This document shows, one piece after another, positions 27,571 to 36,592 of a stretch of 44,174 bases of DNA. The stretch is from an uncultured Alphaproteobacteria bacterium. Lineage in GTDB: Bacteria; Pseudomonadota; Alphaproteobacteria; Puniceispirillales; Puniceispirillaceae. The DNA is taken from NCBI GenBank assembly GCA_913042065.1, contig CAJWKB010000003.1, forward strand, positions 1 through 44,174, given 5' to 3'. A program made the position numbers and the translations under genes. Every line of letters starts with the position of its first letter. The first letter of the stretch is position 1. Under the pieces are notes generated by a model that did no database searches, was not told where the DNA came from, and was given only the letters and a program-made list of their open reading frames with translations.

Positions 27571-28341
27571 TCATGCACGCGCCGACTGCATCAACTGCCG
27601 CATTTTGGCAATCGCCGCAGGCAGACCTGTAAAAATGCTTTCACCAATCAAAAAATGCCCAATATTCAACTCGACTATTTCCGGTATCGCCGCAACAGCG
27701 CTGACCGTATCATAATCAAGGCCATGGCCCGCATGACACTCCAGTCCGAGGCTTTGCGCCAGCCTTGCTGCTCTGGTAAGCCTTGCCAACTCATCGCTGC
27801 GCCCTACGGAGTCATGGCAATAGCGGCCTGTATGCAGCTCGACGATGTCAGCACCAATGGCCGCTGCTGCCCTGATTTCCACCTCACTTGCCTCGATGAA
27901 CAGGGATAGGCGAAGCCCCGCCTTCCTAATTGGAGCGAATAATCCCATCAATCGTACCTCATGACCCGCAACGGCCAGACCACCCTCAGTTGTCACCTCC
28001 TCGCGGCGCTCCGGCACGATACAAGCGGCATTAGGCATAAGTTCAACAGCCAGCGCCACCATTTCCTTGGTTGCCGCCATTTCAAAATTTAATGGAATGT
28101 TGATCGCCGCCCTGATCGCCGCCATGTCAGCATCTCGAATATGGCGCCTGTCTTCACGTAGGTGTGCCGTTACACCGTCAGCACCGGCGTTCTCTGCCAT
28201 GATTGCCGCTCGGACAGGGTCAGGGTGTGAACCACCACGCGCGTTACGAACGGTCGCTACATGGTCGATGTTCACCCCAAGTCGCAAAGCCTGCATCGAG
28301 CCGTCACTATTGTGATCCATCTGATCACTCCCGTCGTTCAT
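27571..28341 (-). CDS. pdxJ: Pyridoxine 5'-phosphate synthase
   Basis: A 256-residue TIM-barrel protein. LGVNIDHVATVRNARGG near the N-terminus, HLREDRRHI around residue 60, and GHGLDYDTV near residue 210 are the PdxJ landmarks. It condenses 1-deoxy-D-xylulose 5-phosphate with aminoacetone phosphate to form pyridoxine phosphate. The substrate is also used by dxr elsewhere in this window. The ATG at 28341 overlaps the previous stop (ATGA); in-frame ATGs at residues 8 and 16 are alternatives, and the last fits the family start best. Confidence 0.95.
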   Translation of the reverse strand: MNDGSDQMDHNSDGSMQALRLGVNIDHVATVRNARGGSHPDPVRAAIMAENAGADGVTAHLREDRRHIRDADMAAIRAAINIPLNFEMAATKEMVALAVELMPNAACIVPERREEVTTEGGLAVAGHEVRLMGLFAPIRKAGLRLSLFIEASEVEIRAAAAIGADIVELHTGRYCHDSVGRSDELARLTRAARLAQSLGLECHAGHGLDYDTVSAVAAIPEIVELNIGHFLIGESIFTGLPAAIAKMRQLMQSARA

Positions 28342-29012
28342 TTCTGTTCCGTTGAGGTCGTCTTTATTGCATTATCTTGGCTGTCCCGCTCAATCTCAAC
28401 AGACACATCATGGTTTTGGCCAGTCCCGTTCTTGCTAACAACCTCAGTTTTTGGCATCTGAAAATATCTGCGGTTCCGACCCTCGGCCAGTCGACGCGCT
28501 CGATGCTCCCGCCACCATGTTAGTGCCCAATAGGCCATACCAAACGTCGCGAACCACGCAACAACGCCCATAATAAGCCCGCCCATCATCATCGGCAGCA
28601 ACAACGGCATAAGATTGCTTAATGGGTCTGCTAGGATCTCGCTGATCGACAAATCTACATTTGGTGGCATCATGCCTAGTCGCACCACCCCCCAACTACC
28701 TATTGTAAAATCAGCACTGATGATAAAGGGAAAGGTCCATGGGTTGCCAACTATCGTACCAATCGCCGAAGCAAATATGTTCCCCCGAAGCAAATAGGCC
28801 AGAAATGCTCCAAGCAGAAAATGAAACCCGATGAACGGCGTGAACGAGACCGAGACACCGCAGGCTACGCCAATCGCAATCGACAGCGGACTTCCAGGCA
28901 TACGTGCAACGCGTTGCAACAGATACGAAAAAAGCCGCCTAAAACCGCGTTCCGGCCAAATAACGCCCCGGATTTGCGTCATAAACGATTGTGAACGCCG
29001 TCTTCTGAACAT
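28338..29012 (-). CDS. DUF2062 membrane protein
   Basis: About 224 residues. The central region (about residues 40-165) matches DUF2062: PLSIAIGVACGVSVSFTPF, then LGAFLAYLLRGN and GTIVGNPWTFPF. At least three hydrophobic segments can be seen, followed by a charged, basic C-terminal tail. Function is unknown; the family often sits next to pdxJ and rsh in Alphaproteobacteria, as here. The ATG at 29012 with AGG eight bases upstream is preferred over a TTG two codons earlier. It is co-transcribed with rsh and pdxJ. Confidence 0.85.
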   Translation of the reverse strand: MFRRRRSQSFMTQIRGVIWPERGFRRLFSYLLQRVARMPGSPLSIAIGVACGVSVSFTPFIGFHFLLGAFLAYLLRGNIFASAIGTIVGNPWTFPFIISADFTIGSWGVVRLGMMPPNVDLSISEILADPLSNLMPLLLPMMMGGLIMGVVAWFATFGMAYWALTWWREHRARRLAEGRNRRYFQMPKTEVVSKNGTGQNHDVSVEIERDSQDNAIKTTSTEQK

Positions 29013-29043
29013 TAGCAAACCTGATAATTTTTGGCCATTGCCA

Positions 29044-31176
29044 TCAGGCGTTTGCCGCCCGATCTACACTCTCTACATACTTGTTAGTCTGCAGAACTGC
29101 AATAATCGTGCGCATATGTTCCACATCTTTTACCTCAAGATCGAGCAGAATATGGAAAAAGTCTGGATTTCTATCCGACAGCCGGATGTTCGAAATGTTG
29201 CCACCCTGCTGGCTGATTACTGCAGCGACTGAAGCAAGACTGCCCGGCTCATTAGACAGCACGGTGTTGAGCCGCCCATTGACCATCCGAGTGGTATCAT
29301 CCTCCCAATCTACATCAAGCCACAATTCTGGCGTATCGTTAAATTTACTCAAAGTTGCGCATCCGATGGTATGGACTGTCACTCCTTTCCCGGTTGTAAA
29401 AATACCAACAATTGACTCTCCCGGCAGTGGATGGCAGCAACGCGCCATCATCACCGCTGTCCCGGAATTGTCACCCCGAATGGTGAGGCTTGGTTTGCTG
29501 TTTTTCCTCGGAGTATTTGGCGGAAAAGCACCACCTTCATCTGTGACCACATCAGGATATAACTTTTCAAGCACCCTCCGCGAAGACAAACGGTCCTCGC
29601 CAACAAGAGCAAATAAATCTTCAAGCCTTGTAACGTCAAATGCGCCTAGCGCCCGTTCAAGCGAACGACTGCGGAACGGCTTGCCATGCTCACGAAAGGT
29701 TTTCTGTATCAAGGCTTTGCCAATGCGGCTGAACTCGCTGGCGCGCTGGGCCCTGATAAAACGACGAATAGCCGATTTTGCTCGCCCGGTTAAAACAAAG
29801 CTCTCCCAATCTGCCTTCGGCTTGGCGCTAGGTTCGGTCAAAATTTCAATTTGGTCACCGTTTTCTAGTTCGGTGGCAAGTTGTCTGGTCTTCCCATTAA
29901 TTCGCACACCAACACACGTCTCGCCAATTTTCGTGTGGACAGCAAAAGCGAAATCAACTGCCGTTGCTCCTTTCGGCATCGCTATCAAATCACCGCGCGG
30001 GGTGAAACAGAACACTTGGTCCTTGTAAAGATCGAGCTTTGTGTGTTCGAGGAATTCATCGGCACCGGCCTCTTCATCAAGAATTCCGACAAGCTCCTGT
30101 ATCCATTTTATTTTACGTGTATTCATCTCCTTTGCCGAGTCCTTGTAATTCCAATGTGCTGCCACACCATGTTCGGCGATATTGTGCATTTCTGGTGTTC
30201 TAATCTGCACCTCGATCTTGTGATTTTCCGGACCAATAACGCCGGTATGCAGTGATTGATATCCATTTCGTTTTGGGGTCGAGATATAATCCTTGAACCT
30301 TCCCATAACCGTCGGGTAATTCAGATGCAACTGGCCAAGCGCGCGATAGCAGTCATTAACATCGGGCACCAGAACTCGGAACGCCATGATGTCAGCTAGT
30401 TGATCCATCGACACTTTTTTGCGCTGCATCTTTACCCAGATCGAATAAGGTGTTTTCATCCTCCCATTTACGCTTGATTCAATGCCAATCTGTTCCAGCT
30501 TTGATTGTAGCTCGACACTAATCATAGGGATCAGAATTTCGGACTCCGAAATCATAAAATCAAGACGGTTGATTATCCCCTGCCGCATCTCGGCGTCTAG
30601 CACCTCAAACGCTGTGTCCTCAAGTTCGTTTTGCAGACTCGTAACCCCAATCCGCTCAGCAAGGGGAGCAAAAATATCCATTGTTTCGCGAGCAATCCGT
30701 CGCCGCTTTTCTTCCTTACGGATGAAGGACAGCGTTCGCATATTGTGCGTGCGGTCTGCCAGCTTTACTAAAAGCACCCTCACATCCTCACTCATCGCTA
30801 GCAGCAATTTACGGAAATTCTCGGCTTGCGCGCTGCTTGGTGAGGATTGGATAGCAATACGCGACAATTTCGTCACGCCATCGACTAACTGCGCAACGTC
30901 ATCACCGAACTGTTCGGCAAGTGTTGGCAATTTGACGCCGCAATCCTCGACTGTGTCGTGCAGAAGAGCAGTAATAACGGTATCGACATCAAGGCGCATA
31001 TCAATGAGCAGATTTGCGACTGCAACCGGGTGCGTGAAATAAGGCTCTCCAGAGGCGCGCAACTGACCATCGTGCGCTGTCTTGCCAAGCTCAAACGCTT
31101 GTTCGAGGCGATTACCATCGATATACGGATCATAACCTCGTATTCGATCAATCAATGAATTTGCTGTTCCGATCAT
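29044..31176 (-). CDS. rsh: Bifunctional (p)ppGpp synthetase/hydrolase (Rsh, SpoT/RelA family)
   Basis: About 710 residues with the full long-RSH layout. The HD hydrolase domain (about 25-200) has FTHPVAVA and LLHDTVEDCG. The synthetase domain (about 235-350) has RFKDYISTPKRNGYQSLHT and EVQIRTPEMH. TGS (about 385-445) and a C-terminal ACT domain follow. The intact HDxxED-type motif and the RFKD signature indicate both hydrolysis and synthesis of (p)ppGpp, as in most Alphaproteobacteria with one Rsh. The ATG at 31176 is preferred over a TTG three codons upstream. It follows rpoZ, as in E. coli rpoZ-spoT. Confidence 0.96.
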   Translation of the reverse strand: MIGTANSLIDRIRGYDPYIDGNRLEQAFELGKTAHDGQLRASGEPYFTHPVAVANLLIDMRLDVDTVITALLHDTVEDCGVKLPTLAEQFGDDVAQLVDGVTKLSRIAIQSSPSSAQAENFRKLLLAMSEDVRVLLVKLADRTHNMRTLSFIRKEEKRRRIARETMDIFAPLAERIGVTSLQNELEDTAFEVLDAEMRQGIINRLDFMISESEILIPMISVELQSKLEQIGIESSVNGRMKTPYSIWVKMQRKKVSMDQLADIMAFRVLVPDVNDCYRALGQLHLNYPTVMGRFKDYISTPKRNGYQSLHTGVIGPENHKIEVQIRTPEMHNIAEHGVAAHWNYKDSAKEMNTRKIKWIQELVGILDEEAGADEFLEHTKLDLYKDQVFCFTPRGDLIAMPKGATAVDFAFAVHTKIGETCVGVRINGKTRQLATELENGDQIEILTEPSAKPKADWESFVLTGRAKSAIRRFIRAQRASEFSRIGKALIQKTFREHGKPFRSRSLERALGAFDVTRLEDLFALVGEDRLSSRRVLEKLYPDVVTDEGGAFPPNTPRKNSKPSLTIRGDNSGTAVMMARCCHPLPGESIVGIFTTGKGVTVHTIGCATLSKFNDTPELWLDVDWEDDTTRMVNGRLNTVLSNEPGSLASVAAVISQQGGNISNIRLSDRNPDFFHILLDLEVKDVEHMRTIIAVLQTNKYVESVDRAANA

Positions 31177-31247
31177 TTCCGCCAAGCTGGTTAAGGACGC
31201 TCAGCCTTCACGTTTATTATGACGCAACAATAAATGGCTGAAGAAGC

Positions 31248-31658
31248 TTAATCTTCGCCCTGGATTTCTGTTAGGTCAACATCTTCAAAACCCGATGTTT
31301 CCAGTTCTTCGCTGCTACCAATGTGTATACCGGCGTCTTCTGCCTCTTCACCGGCATAGTCACCGACCATTTCTGACAGATCCACTTCGGCGACTTTTGC
31401 TGCATCATCCTGGACTTCCTGCTCTTCCCGCACAGATAGACGCTGCAACTTTTGAACCAGCCCATCCTGTAAAACATCGAGATCGACGGTCTCTGCTGCA
31501 ATCTCGCGAAGTGCGACAACTGGATTCTTATCATTGTCGCGATCTAATGTCGGCTGATCCCCCTTTAGGATCCCGCGCGCGCGCTGGCCCGCTGTCAGCA
31601 CAAGATCAAAACGGTTGGGAATTTTTTCTATGCAATCTTCAACTGTCACGCGCGCCAT
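31248..31658 (-). CDS. rpoZ: RNA polymerase omega subunit
   Basis: A 136-residue product starting [20 protein letters not shown], with the family's [12 protein letters not shown] and [10 protein letters not shown] following. Omega helps assemble beta-prime and forms part of the ppGpp binding site on polymerase, which fits its place before rsh. The acidic C-terminal half (rich in Glu and Asp) is longer than in E. coli. GGAG lies six bases before the ATG at 31658. The 172-base gap upstream probably holds its promoter; it includes a TATATAA stretch near 31,740, but I could not settle a -35 and -10 pair. Confidence 0.95.
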   Translation of the reverse strand: MARVTVEDCIEKIPNRFDLVLTAGQRARGILKGDQPTLDRDNDKNPVVALREIAAETVDLDVLQDGLVQKLQRLSVREEQEVQDDAAKVAEVDLSEMVGDYAGEEAEDAGIHIGSSEELETSGFEDVDLTEIQGED

Positions 31659-31830
31659 GTGGTTCTCCATTATGTTGAGTCTGATACACGAAGAGGCCAG
31701 TCACAACGTAATGTGAGTGTTTGCCTGTATCTGCAGTTTATATAGTCCAATTGTTCAAAGGTGAGCTTCGGTTCAACGAAATACAGCAATTCAGCATAAC
31801 TGGCAATAGTGCTTATCATTGGTTTTGCAG

Positions 31831-32364
31831 TTAGCAAACGTTGTCCGAATCACTATCACCAATCGGTCGAACCAACTGATCATTGGGCAACGCCGCGATG
31901 AGCGCGCCAAGGTCGCTGCGGGTGATTGGGTGATGCCAATCAGGTACTACATCGCGCAATGGCAACAGAACGAAGGCACGTTCATGCATACGCGGATGCG
32001 GTAAGGTTAAACTCTCACCGTCGGTCACCATGCCGCCAAAATCGACTAGGTCAATATCTAGAACGCGCGCCTCGTTCCGCAAATTGCGGGTGCGCCCAAA
32101 CCGGGCTTCAATTTGATGCAGCACCAAAAGAGTGGCCGCCGCTGTTAACGACGTTTCGGCGACAATGACAGCATTGATATACCAAGGTTGATCAGAAATG
32201 GGCACTGGCGCTGTCTCATACCATCGAGATTGATCAAGAACTTGGATATCATGCCGTGCAAGTTGCCCGATTGCCGCATCGCACCCCTGTTGCAGTGTCT
32301 TATAGCCATTGGGCACAAGATTGCCGCCAATTCCAAGGATAATTCGGGTAACAGGAGGCTTCAC
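31831..32364 (-). CDS. folK: 2-amino-4-hydroxy-6-hydroxymethyldihydropteridine pyrophosphokinase
   Basis: About 177 residues. RIILGIGGNLVPNG opens the fold, followed by SRWYETAPVPISDQPWYINA. The signature RNEARVLDIDLVDFG holds the Mg-binding aspartates, and LTLPHPRMHERAFVLLPL is also typical. HPPK transfers pyrophosphate from ATP to the pterin in folate synthesis. No in-frame ATG fits the start. I propose GTG at 32364; a TTG at 32397 would add 11 residues. It lies upstream of rpoZ and is divergent from the NYN gene. Confidence 0.92.
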   Translation of the reverse strand: MKPPVTRIILGIGGNLVPNGYKTLQQGCDAAIGQLARHDIQVLDQSRWYETAPVPISDQPWYINAVIVAETSLTAAATLLVLHQIEARFGRTRNLRNEARVLDIDLVDFGGMVTDGESLTLPHPRMHERAFVLLPLRDVVPDWHHPITRSDLGALIAALPNDQLVRPIGDSDSDNVC

Positions 32365-32549
32365 TGATTTTCTCTTAATAAAAATGACAGGCCACAAATT
32401 GACAGGAGCATCAAGCTTGGAAGGAAATCATAATCTCTAAAGGTTGTTGCGCTGTTCGATTTGACTGGATAAACAAGGTGACATATTTTTTTTGTTGTCT
32501 GTTGTAACTTCATAACACCGAATCTAATAAGTTTTTCTATTGAACTCAA

Positions 32550-32578
32550 TTGAATAACCCGTCTGTAAGATTTATACG
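32550..32578 (+). promoter_or_regulatory. Candidate sigma-70 promoter for the NYN gene
   Basis: TTGAAT (32550-32555) and TATACG (32573-32578) are spaced by exactly 17 bases, and the ATG at 32605 is 26 bases further on. The -35 matches TTGACA at four positions; the -10 matches TATAAT at four. The 240-base divergent gap between folK and this gene is AT-rich and shows no other clear element. Confidence 0.4.
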
Positions 32579-32604
32579 ACTGACTTTCTTTAAATAGGTA
32601 AGAC

Positions 32605-33177
32605 ATGACAGTGACCAATGCCAACGAGCGTACCGCTCTCTTTATTGATGGGTCTAATTTCTATGCTGCTGCTCGGGCGCTTAGCATGGATATTGATTAC
32701 GCCAAAATGCGCGCTTTCTTTGCCGAGGACACTAACCTCCTACGCGCCTACTACTACACCGCTCTGCCAGAAGATCAAGAATTCTCGCCGCTGCGCCCAC
32801 TGATCGACTGGTTGGACTACAATGGCTATGCCGTAGTCAGCAAGCTGACGCGTGAATTTACCGACCCTGACTCGGGAAAGCGGCGGGTCAAAGGGAATAT
32901 GGATATGGAACTGGCACTCGATATGTTGAAGCTTGCACCACATATCGACCACGCGGTACTGTTTTCTGGTGACGGAGACTTTTGCCGCTTGCTTGAGGAT
33001 GTGCAGGGCATGGCAGTAAAAGTGACGGTGGTATCCAGCACCAAGACATCACCACCGATGGTCGCCGACTCGCTTCGACGGATGGCCGATGAATTCATCG
33101 AGATGGAGAGCATTCGCCACCAGATTACCCGTGCGATCCGGCAGAAGTCGGAAAGCAGCGACGAAAATGGTGATTGA
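32605..33177 (+). CDS. NYN domain (LabA/DUF88-like) predicted ribonuclease
   Basis: A 190-residue PIN-like protein. The acidic motifs are ALFIDGSNFY (Asp15, early), GNMDMELALDML near residue 96, and LFSGDGDFCRLLE near residue 114. They match the conserved aspartates of the NYN/LabA family (metal-dependent endonuclease fold, usually RNA-directed). The C-terminal quarter is charged and has no recognised domain. The next gene, a uracil-DNA glycosylase, overlaps it by 11 bases, so the two are probably translated together. The target is unknown. Confidence 0.85.
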   Translation: MTVTNANERTALFIDGSNFYAAARALSMDIDYAKMRAFFAEDTNLLRAYYYTALPEDQEFSPLRPLIDWLDYNGYAVVSKLTREFTDPDSGKRRVKGNMDMELALDMLKLAPHIDHAVLFSGDGDFCRLLEDVQGMAVKVTVVSSTKTSPPMVADSLRRMADEFIEMESIRHQITRAIRQKSESSDENGD

Positions 33178-33862
33178 TCAGCGTGTCTTAAAACATATGA
33201 CAGCCGTAGCCAAGTTTACCCCACCCCCACCTAATTGTGACAAATGTCCGCGCCTTCGCCGTTTTCGCAATAAGTATCGTCATAGCCACCCGCATTGGCA
33301 CAACGCGCCGGTCAATGCTGTCGGCCCATTTTCCGCGCAGCTTTTAATTGTCGGTCTGGCGCCAGGTCTGAAAGGTGCAAATGCCACTGGTCGACCATTT
33401 ACCGGGGACTCTGCCGGCGGTTACCTTTATCAGATGCTTAATCGTTTTGGATTGGCGACTGGCACCTATAGCGGTCATGCGGGTGATGGGGTGATACTTC
33501 ATGGTGTGCGCATCACAAATGCAGTCCGCTGCGTCCCGCCACAGAACAAGCCCATCGCCTCAGAAACCAGGTCATGTCAGTTCTTTTTGATGCGTGAAAT
33601 TTTAGCGATGACCAACCTTCGGACTATCCTTGCTCTTGGCAAATTAGCCCATGATTCTGTGCTTCGCTGTTTTAACTGTAGATTAGCCACCTACCCATTT
33701 GCCCATCAAAGCAACCATCTGATTGCCAGCAAATATCGGCTAATCAGCTCTTATCATTGCTCGCGCTACAACACTCAGACTGGACGTCTGACCGATGCAA
33801 TGTTTACAGCGGTGTTTACAGACATCACCCGCGCGATGAGCACGCAGAAAAAGTATGATTGA
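33167..33862 (+). CDS. Uracil-DNA glycosylase, family 5-like (Fe-S type)
   Basis: About 231 residues. The N-terminal CDKCPRLRRFR and later cysteines (RSCQFFLMREI, SYHCSRYN) fit the four-Cys Fe-S pattern of family 4/5 enzymes. The active-site region reads GLAPGLKGANATGRPFTGD, which is typical of family 5 (UdgB), and ITNAVRCVPPQNKP and SYHCSRYNTQTGRLT agree. The family removes uracil, and some members other deaminated bases, from DNA. The ATG at 33167 overlaps the NYN gene by 11 bases; ATG at 33197 is an alternative. It converges on smpB with six bases between them. Confidence 0.88.
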   Translation: MVIDQRVLKHMTAVAKFTPPPPNCDKCPRLRRFRNKYRHSHPHWHNAPVNAVGPFSAQLLIVGLAPGLKGANATGRPFTGDSAGGYLYQMLNRFGLATGTYSGHAGDGVILHGVRITNAVRCVPPQNKPIASETRSCQFFLMREILAMTNLRTILALGKLAHDSVLRCFNCRLATYPFAHQSNHLIASKYRLISSYHCSRYNTQTGRLTDAMFTAVFTDITRAMSTQKKYD

Positions 33863-33868
33863 AGGCGT

Positions 33869-34336
33869 TCAGCCCTTGGCGCGCAGCAGCCGAGCCTTTT
33901 CCCGACCCCAATCACGATCCTTTGCCGCCTGCCGCTTATCCTGCTTTCTGCGTCCCTTGGCCAGACCGATTTGCAGCTTGGCAAGGCCACGATCATTGAA
34001 ATAGAGATTCAATGGCACCAACGTCATGCCCTCACGCCTGATCAGGCCCAGCAGCCGGCTCCGTTCCTTCACCCTGACCAACAACTCGCGCGGGCGCTTT
34101 GGCTCATGATTGAGCCGAGCTGGCTCATAAATCGGAATGTTGGCATTAAACAGCATCAATCGGCCCCGATCCTCGCCGGCATATGATTCGGCAATGCTAG
34201 CACGGCCGGTACGCAGTGATTTGACCTCGCTGCCCTGCAGGATTATGCCGGCCTCAATACGGTCTTCGATTTCATATTCGTGACGTGCCTTGCGGTTTTC
34301 CGCAATTCTACCAGTCGTAATATGTCCTGTGGCCAT
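33869..34336 (-). CDS. smpB: SsrA-binding protein SmpB
   Basis: A 155-residue SmpB with [18 protein letters not shown] near the start, [29 protein letters not shown], and a basic C-terminal tail ([16 protein letters not shown]). SmpB carries tmRNA to stalled ribosomes for trans-translation. dapA-smpB is a common alphaproteobacterial pair. The ssrA gene itself is not in the window. Confidence 0.96.
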   Translation of the reverse strand: MATGHITTGRIAENRKARHEYEIEDRIEAGIILQGSEVKSLRTGRASIAESYAGEDRGRLMLFNANIPIYEPARLNHEPKRPRELLVRVKERSRLLGLIRREGMTLVPLNLYFNDRGLAKLQIGLAKGRRKQDKRQAAKDRDWGREKARLLRAKG

Positions 34337-34401
34337 TTTCCGCCCCTAACCGCTCGTCACCTGTCACCTGTCTCTACGATGACAGATCAGCAGTAGCTTT
34401 C

Positions 34402-35304
34402 CTATGTCAAAAGCCCAGCGCTGACCAGAGCTGCCTTTACCTGAACCTTACTGTCATCCGCGATCTCACACAAAGGCAGCCGCGTTTCCGACCCGCAAAT
34501 TCCTAGCAACCTAGCTGCATATTTCACCGGTCCCGGACTTGCCTCACAGAACATGGCGTCATGCACAGGCATTAGACGCCGGTTTAATTCCTGTGCATTG
34601 GCAATGTCACCGGCGCGCCACGCATTGTGCATATCGGAAACCTGTCGTGGTGCAATGTTAGATGTCACCGAAATCGCGCCATGTCCACCAGCGGCCAGGT
34701 AAGGAAGCGTTGTCGCGTCCTCTCCCGACATCTGCGAAAACCCATTGCCAAACAGAGTGACCAGCTTCGGTGGACGGGCAACATCACTTGTTGCATCTTT
34801 GATACCGCTGATATTTGGATAATCAGCCGCCATCCTTGCCAGCGTGTTGTCACTAACACGGACAATTGAACGTCCAGGGATATCATAGACGACCACCGGT
34901 ACCTCGACAGCCCGGGCAACTGCAGTGAAATGGCAATAGAGACCGTCCTGCGTCGGCTTGTTGTAATAAGGGCTCACGATCAACACTGCGTCTGCGCCCG
35001 CCTTGGCGGCGTGTTCGGCAAGCCGCACGGCCTCGGCAGTGCTGTTTGAGCCAGCACCGGCAATCACAGGAATACGGCCAGCCGCCTGTTCAATGCAGAT
35101 CTCAATCACCCTGTCATGTTCGGCATGCGAAAGAGTTGGCGATTCACCGGTGGTACCGACAGGAACCAGCCCATTGGTTCCACTCTCAATCTGCCAGTCG
35201 ACAAGTTTTCGAAACGCGACCTCATCCACCTTGCCATCGGCAAAGGGTGTGATAAGAGCGGTGTAGGAGCCGGCAAATTGCGGTGTTGCGTTCTGATCTG
35301 TCAT
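34402..35304 (-). CDS. dapA: 4-hydroxy-tetrahydrodipicolinate synthase
   Basis: A 300-residue TIM-barrel lyase. GTTGES is at 50-55, catalytic Tyr140 is in VVYDIPGR and the Schiff-base Lys169 is in SGIKDATSD; SPYYNKPTQDG also fits. DapA condenses pyruvate with aspartate semialdehyde, the first step toward lysine and meso-diaminopimelate for peptidoglycan. The ATG at 35304 has GGAAAAG just ahead. Upstream ATGs at 35316 and 35421 would add residues outside the family. It is divergent from the PLP dehydratase gene. Confidence 0.95.
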   Translation of the reverse strand: MTDQNATPQFAGSYTALITPFADGKVDEVAFRKLVDWQIESGTNGLVPVGTTGESPTLSHAEHDRVIEICIEQAAGRIPVIAGAGSNSTAEAVRLAEHAAKAGADAVLIVSPYYNKPTQDGLYCHFTAVARAVEVPVVVYDIPGRSIVRVSDNTLARMAADYPNISGIKDATSDVARPPKLVTLFGNGFSQMSGEDATTLPYLAAGGHGAISVTSNIAPRQVSDMHNAWRAGDIANAQELNRRLMPVHDAMFCEASPGPVKYAARLLGICGSETRLPLCEIADDSKVQVKAALVSAGLLT

Positions 35305-35492
35305 TGTCTTTTCCATTTCAGGAGTGAATGGCTCACCCGGTGTGGCCTTCGCCCAAAATAAGCGGGTAACAGGGCAAAAACAACCCGGCAAAATAAACCC
35401 CTGGCAAACCGTGATGGACAATTGTCGACGACAGCTTCACAGTCTAAAATTGGAGTCGTTGACGATTTGGGGTTTGACGGGAGCAGCCAGTG

Positions 35493-36503
35493 ATGACAGA
35501 TGAGTTTACCGGTGTTGAAGCAGCCAACAGACTCGACCTCGATACCATCGAAGCGGCGGCACAGCGCATTGCACCACATATTGTCACGACACCTCTTCTG
35601 GAATCACCTAGGCTGAACGACTGGCTTGGCTTTCGGCTGTTGATCAAAGCTGAAAATCTGCAAAATACCGGCTCTTTCAAACTGCGTGGTGCGAGCAATG
35701 CCATCTGGTCACTAGATGATGATGTAAGAAAGGTATTCGCCTATTCCAGTGGCAATCATGCGCAGGGCGTTGCACACGCCGCGACAACCCGCGGCCTGCA
35801 GGCGACAATTCTGATGCCGGAGGATTCACCCCGGGTCAAAATTGCGGGAACGCGCGCCTTTGGTGGTACCGTCATCACATATGATCGCTACGTCGAAAAT
35901 CGTGAGGACATTGGTGAGCGCATAGCTGCCGAAACCGGTGCTATTCTCATCCGTCCCTATGAGGACACGCGGGTCATTGCCGGACAGGGAACCGTAGGGC
36001 TTGAAATTGCTGCTCAATGCGCAGCGATGGGCGTCACTCCCGATCATCTGGTCTGCTGTTGCGGTGGTGGTGGCCTGATCGCCGGCATCAGTACCGTGCT
36101 TCGCGCCAAAATGCCCACCACCCAAATATGGGCGGCGGAACCAAGTGGCTATGATGACACCATTCGGTCACTTGCGTCCGGCAGACGCGAACGTGCCGAC
36201 ACCTCGCACCATTCGATCTGCGATGCTATTGTCACACCGCAGCCGGGTGAGATGACCTTTGTGATCAATCAGAAAACACTTGCCGGTGGCTTTGCCATTG
36301 AGGACTCCCTGGCCCTTCAAAGCATGGCGGTTGCCTTTGATCACCTAAAGCTGGTAGTCGAACCCGGCGGTGCAGTGGCGCTGGCAGCGGCGCTAGACCG
36401 CAGACTGCCAAAGGGTGCTAACATTATTGTTGCCGTAATCTCAGGCGGCAATGTGGATGCTGATATTTTTGAACGCGCGCTGGAGACTCCACCACTGCTG
36501 TAA
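35493..36503 (+). CDS. PLP-dependent threonine/serine dehydratase or serine racemase family protein
   Basis: A 336-residue fold-type II PLP enzyme without an ACT domain. Lys63 in TGSFKLRGA binds PLP, SSGNHAQGVA (85-94) is the substrate loop, and GGGGLIAG (191-198) holds the phosphate. The size fits L-threo-3-hydroxyaspartate dehydratases, serine racemases and catabolic threonine dehydratases, which cannot be told apart by eye. GGGAG lies about nine bases before the ATG; a GTG one codon earlier is possible. It lies 90 bases upstream of cobU on the same strand, but a shared function is not obvious. Confidence 0.85.
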   Translation: MTDEFTGVEAANRLDLDTIEAAAQRIAPHIVTTPLLESPRLNDWLGFRLLIKAENLQNTGSFKLRGASNAIWSLDDDVRKVFAYSSGNHAQGVAHAATTRGLQATILMPEDSPRVKIAGTRAFGGTVITYDRYVENREDIGERIAAETGAILIRPYEDTRVIAGQGTVGLEIAAQCAAMGVTPDHLVCCCGGGGLIAGISTVLRAKMPTTQIWAAEPSGYDDTIRSLASGRRERADTSHHSICDAIVTPQPGEMTFVINQKTLAGGFAIEDSLALQSMAVAFDHLKLVVEPGGAVALAAALDRRLPKGANIIVAVISGGNVDADIFERALETPPLL

Positions 36504-36592
36504 AATTCAAAGCCACCAATCCATAAAATTTCGCTTTCACTTAAACCTGGAACAGGCGATAACAGCCACCAGCCTGCAATCGGATGTCAGCC

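Noticed and set aside
31731..31790. tRNA-like TTCAA stretch upstream of rpoZ
   Set aside because: No acceptor stem, D-arm or anticodon arm can be drawn around it.
32361..32624. 87-codon minus-strand frame upstream of folK, ending in a GTGA overlap with the folK start
   Set aside because: It overlaps the divergent NYN promoter and start, has no recognisable domain, and its composition is that of AT-rich intergenic DNA.
36504..36592. Possible cobalamin riboswitch upstream of cobU
   Set aside because: The gap is under 100 bases and I could not find the B12-box or the other conserved helices; GCCACC and CCTGC fragments occur but not in the expected order.
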